From an uncultured Clostridia bacterium (GTDB lineage: Bacteria > Bacillota > Clostridia > TANB77 > CAG-508): a stretch of 43,093 nt of DNA. The translations under genes and the position numbers were made by a program. Shown in pieces: positions 40,901 to 43,093 of this stretch (positions within the stretch are counted from its first letter, which is position 1; every line of letters begins with the position of its first letter). The stretch is from contig CALXFF010000013.1 in the NCBI GenBank assembly GCA_944387525.1, positions 1 to 43,093 on the forward strand, read 5' to 3'. A model generated the notes under the pieces. That model worked only from the letters and a program-made list of their open reading frames with translations, had not been told where the DNA came from and ran no database searches.

Positions 40901-43093
40901 GGAAGAAAAAGAACTAGGAACTGAAATAGGAGAACCAGTAACAGTAATAGCATTAAAAGGAGAAATAGGAAACAATACAAAAATAGAGATAGAAATCACA
41001 TTAAAAGCAAGTAATAATAGAGCAGGAGATGTATATTATAACCAAGCAACAGCGCAAACAAGTAAAGATACAGACATCATTACAACAACAAGTGCAAAAT
41101 CAGAAGTAGTAAGTAGACAAATTAGCGGAATGGTGTGGTATGACACAAACGAAAATGGTATAAAGGATGACAAAGAAAGTTATGCGAATAGAATAGAAGT
41201 AGAACTAAAAAAAGCAGATGGAAGTAAAGCAACAGACACAAATGGAAACGAAATACCAAATATATTAACAGATAGCAATGGAGAATATGTATTCACAAAC
41301 TTACCAATAGGAGAATATATAGTAGAAATACAAACAGAAGATAGATATATATTAACAGAAGCAAATGTAGGAACGAACAAAGAGATAAATAGCAAGTTTG
41401 AGGAAGGAGAAAGTGGAGAAAAACAAAGTTATGTCATTACGAACTTAAACAGTATAGCAAGTCCAGAAATACTAGAGAATAATGTCAATGCAGGACTAGT
41501 AGTAAAAGATGCAAAAATTATCGTAAAATACTTAGAAGAAGATGCAACACCAGAAACAGATGAAGATAATAACATAGTAAAAGAACAAGATGAAATAACA
41601 ACCTATGAAAAAGATAGTGAACAAGTAAAATATAAAATAGGGGATAGCTATACTACAGAACCAGTAGAAATAGTGGACTACATAGTAGTAAGAAACAGTG
41701 GGAACACAAGTGGAACATTAGATGAAGAAGAAACAGTTGTCACATATTATTATGCATATAATAAACAAGATATAGAAGTAACAAAGGTATGGGAAGATAA
41801 TGGCAATCAAGCAGGAAAAAGACCAACCTCTATTAAAGTTACCCTAAAAGATGGAAATGCTACTGTAAGAGAAGCCATATTAACAGATGCAAATAAAACT
41901 GAAGATAATGAAAATATATGGACAAGCATATTCGAAGGAGTAGCAGTTTATAGAGAAAATGGAGAAAAGATAAACTATACAGTAGATGAAAGTGAAAACG
42001 AAGGAAGTCTAGAATCATATATCAAAACAATTGAAGGCACAACAATTACAAATACATTTACACAAAACACAGAAAAAATAGAAATACCAGTAACTAAGGT
42101 ATGGAATGATAATGAAAATAAAGCAGGAAAAAGACCAGAAAATGTAACACTAATCTTAAAAAGAGAAATAATAAGTGCTTCTGGAGAAAGTGATTCTAAT
42201 AATGAAGAAAAAAGCTATGTAGAGGTAGCAAGGGCAACTATTAATGGAACAGACAACCCAGGGAAAAATGCAAATGAATGGAAATATACATTTGGAAACA
42301 TAGCAAAATATGATGAGAATAATGATGAAATAAACTATGTGGTAGAAGAAATAGTACCAGAGTTTTATACAAGTAAAGTAGAAAAAGTGGAAAACACAGA
42401 TGGAGAAGATGGTACAACAGAATTTACAATAACAAATACATTTGAAGTACCAAATGAAACAATCAATGTAGAAGTAACAAAAATATGGAATGACAATAAC
42501 AATAGAGCAGGAAAAAGACCAGAAAGTACAACCTTAGTATTAACAGGAAAAAATGCTGAAGGAGAAGAAGTAGTAGAAGGCAAAGAAATAACACTGACAA
42601 GTGCAAATAAAGTGGGAGAAAGCGTATCAGAAGAAAAAATCTGGAAAGGAACTATAACAGATTTACTAAAATATGACGAAAATGCAGATATCATCAACTA
42701 TGAACTAAGTGAAGAGAGTTTAAATAATATCTTCTACACAGAAGCAAATACAACCATTAATCAACAAACAAAGACAGTAACCAATAGATTTGAAGTACCA
42801 GATGACAAGATAGAAATAGAGGTAAATAAGAAATGGGAAGATAATAATAATGCATTAGAAAGAAGACCAGAAAGTGTAACATTATACTTAGCCGGAAATA
42901 GCCAAGAATATGAAATCACTTTAACAAAAGCAAATGCAATAGATGGAACAACAAGCGATGAACAAGATACAAGTACAACATGGAGAGGAACCATAGGAAA
43001 CTTGTCAAAATATGATGTAAATGGAAATGAAATCACATATACAGTAGATGAAAGACCAATAGCAAGTGAATTCTATACAAAAACAGGAATAGA
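37905..43093 (+). CDS. Giant Cna-B/SdrD-B surface adhesin (runs off the window)
   Basis: ATG 37905 opens a frame with no stop in 1,729 codons. A basic cytoplasmic start of about 37 residues is followed by one hydrophobic segment (LLAIMLVLVFVVLATLIA), a signal or anchor. The outer part has a long N-terminal region (about 60-830) with all-β character. DUF11-like stretches follow (about 830-1060), then an SdrD-B-like domain with ISGMVWYDTNENGIKDD, and a MucBP-like segment (KIIVKYLEEDA … VVTYYYAY). At least four Cna-B repeats come next, with VTKVW lysines and ITNTF asparagines fit for isopeptide bonds. It is a cell-wall or pilin-like adhesin. The C-terminal sorting signal is not in view. Confidence 0.88.
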   Translation, partial: MRKREETVRKNETTIRRQNPKENKRGKYIQSVIKNKKLLAIMLVLVFVVLATLIATNQQIRKNVIQVFSGEMQSAEENEKVEVYADSSALLSDNPAIITSASVVSRKTGTGPFDENDEPGNDSSETNDIVRSFDQVSWTIEATMDLKEGEGVDSITGGKINIEATLPEECTNLMEWDVDSMQWLEGTGVVSEDGRTLTGSYTMKEGEITIPGKQNIELILQIYGARNGTNIQPEIKMWLEGNTEEEKKTVEIETVTVSATEKYNVELGKNNLKREIDVEMDEETIRGRVYGYSLVYQLYNDQGVEKGLKGLQYPESNTMTLDVNLKLEKVNAKDSNDVQDITKTSTPILYNYDLNNLSNTEGKIPNRPMNIVGASGYNSGVPYATGGGDGACYDSGNVEMNQDGSKIQVTISDYKFNGIFPTKNLSYKDNEGCFSSVYFMIFVPYTEESIEEGYNYYLTVEDSNLQGVNTENETKKLEQIITTDDISRHQHQLSITGSFGTMHWLKERWTLGDSEGILNSYYSLGDAKAEKGQKFVYRTDIYTGSNDLKDDIYDANVLMKFDGEAFNISAIDGKVWNDDWQAINHSNTKLKFNMIYAAKPDGSNWKDDDEMQDAEEEDLKFYSSLDDLREDLGKNAICIGVLFESIEGYQSYEVRQNLQVALQVTDKAEIGNVYQFVSVTRLYKEDNQLDRTTQTRLNPNAEFPEADVEIHRNYVKSEYDENGQIKTGTHTGHAYGQSLLIVGGSLTVGYNVSDTTSTGSTKTNYDLGRGENTVGYTIKPQLTSEVVEGAIKESNVTVTAKATLPKGLTYVPGSSDYEEPEITQNDDGSITLVWEIYNCTVGEEIREINFRAKIDENTANSTQYESTVVVSADKIGTDNIKLRTDAVTIQITNLSSHRLYKETETEIAEANGEIKYKVTYQNNTDTSVPDFQILDILPYNGDGRGTAYNGTYTLENVKVSQTGIDGEIPTDNLSLYTTTSPDARNITPKDESIGVSEIWEEKELGTEIGEPVTVIALKGEIGNNTKIEIEITLKASNNRAGDVYYNQATAQTSKDTDIITTTSAKSEVVSRQISGMVWYDTNENGIKDDKESYANRIEVELKKADGSKATDTNGNEIPNILTDSNGEYVFTNLPIGEYIVEIQTEDRYILTEANVGTNKEINSKFEEGESGEKQSYVITNLNSIASPEILENNVNAGLVVKDAKIIVKYLEEDATPETDEDNNIVKEQDEITTYEKDSEQVKYKIGDSYTTEPVEIVDYIVVRNSGNTSGTLDEEETVVTYYYAYNKQDIEVTKVWEDNGNQAGKRPTSIKVTLKDGNATVREAILTDANKTEDNENIWTSIFEGVAVYRENGEKINYTVDESENEGSLESYIKTIEGTTITNTFTQNTEKIEIPVTKVWNDNENKAGKRPENVTLILKREIISASGESDSNNEEKSYVEVARATINGTDNPGKNANEWKYTFGNIAKYDENNDEINYVVEEIVPEFYTSKVEKVENTDGEDGTTEFTITNTFEVPNETINVEVTKIWNDNNNRAGKRPESTTLVLTGKNAEGEEVVEGKEITLTSANKVGESVSEEKIWKGTITDLLKYDENADIINYELSEESLNNIFYTEANTTINQQTKTVTNRFEVPDDKIEIEVNKKWEDNNNALERRPESVTLYLAGNSQEYEITLTKANAIDGTTSDEQDTSTTWRGTIGNLSKYDVNGNEITYTVDERPIASEFYTKTGI
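41770..43093 (+). repeat. Cna-B repeat array in the adhesin
   Basis: Four repeats begin near 41770, 42080, 42461 and 42805. Each opens with I/V-E-V-x-K-x-W-x-D-N-x-N and (G/E)(K/R)RPxS/N, and each of the first three ends TxTNxF. Unit length is roughly 105-130 residues. The first three have the K and N residues for the intramolecular isopeptide bond; the fourth is cut by the window end. Confidence 0.8.

Noticed and set aside
38153..43036. Many - strand ORFs of 60-110 codons
   Set aside because: They mirror the adhesin reading frame, are hydrophobic low-complexity shadows and have no ribosome sites.
41770..43093. CRISPR-like array
   Set aside because: The repeats are protein-level Cna-B units of over 300 bases with diverged DNA; no short identical repeats with spacers occur anywhere in the window.

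Overview
The window is AT-rich throughout, uses strong AGGAGG-type ribosome binding sites, and carries a Spo0A-type response regulator, a comM/dprA/yraN cluster and a Cna-B-repeat surface protein. Together these point to a low-GC Gram-positive bacterium of the Clostridia; nothing visible fixes the genus.

Bases 1-19,400 are an accessory defence region, all on the + strand up to about 18.8 kb. A replication-relaxation-like gene is followed by a consensus promoter, a two-hairpin leader and a 70-aa cysteine/histidine protein. A tightly packed operon then runs from 1628 to 11791: half-size HsdS, HsdM, an unassigned protein with a PD-(D/E)XK-like C-terminus, full-size HsdS, HsdR, a YgjP-type metallopeptidase, a four-helix membrane protein and a GIY-YIG protein. 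Next come an 876-aa membrane-anchored protein of unknown function, a frameshifted metallophosphoesterase, an AbiL-type ATPase/RloB pair and a DUF3644 protein with a HEPN-like RN-x3-H motif. The region closes with repeated TGGGCACAC motifs and a 17-base piece identical, as far as I recall, to the anticodon region of initiator tRNA. That looks like the attachment end of an integrated element.

Bases 19,600-24,000 hold a frameshifted UDG-like gene and, on the - strand, comM, dprA and yraN. dprA carries two one-base insertions and has ATA where its start codon should be. Upstream of comM lies an inverted pair of Spo0A-type boxes.

Bases 24,000-34,000 are a mosaic of small housekeeping and stress genes: methyltransferase, tandem GNAT, anchored extracytoplasmic protein, pyrophosphatase-like/VOC fusion, DUF84 phosphatase, Nudix, a diverged RelA/SpoT-like synthetase, low-molecular-weight phosphatase, a second YgjP-type metallopeptidase and a TIGR01212-type radical SAM protein. 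Two related palindromic elements flank the radical SAM gene.

Bases 34,000-37,650 look like a signalling module: an XRE regulator, a divergent Spo0A-like response regulator, a leftover Rpn-nuclease tail, a perfect 0A box, an isolated 16-residue peptide gene with its own promoter and two flanking terminators, and a GHKL sensor kinase. After a structured terminator and a clear promoter, a very large surface adhesin starts at 37905 and runs off the window.

The best candidates for undescribed biology are the peptide/kinase/Spo0A-like module with its 0A boxes, the extra genes inside the type I restriction operon, the 876-aa membrane protein, and the diverged RelA-like protein. All function calls are by reading motifs; no search was run.
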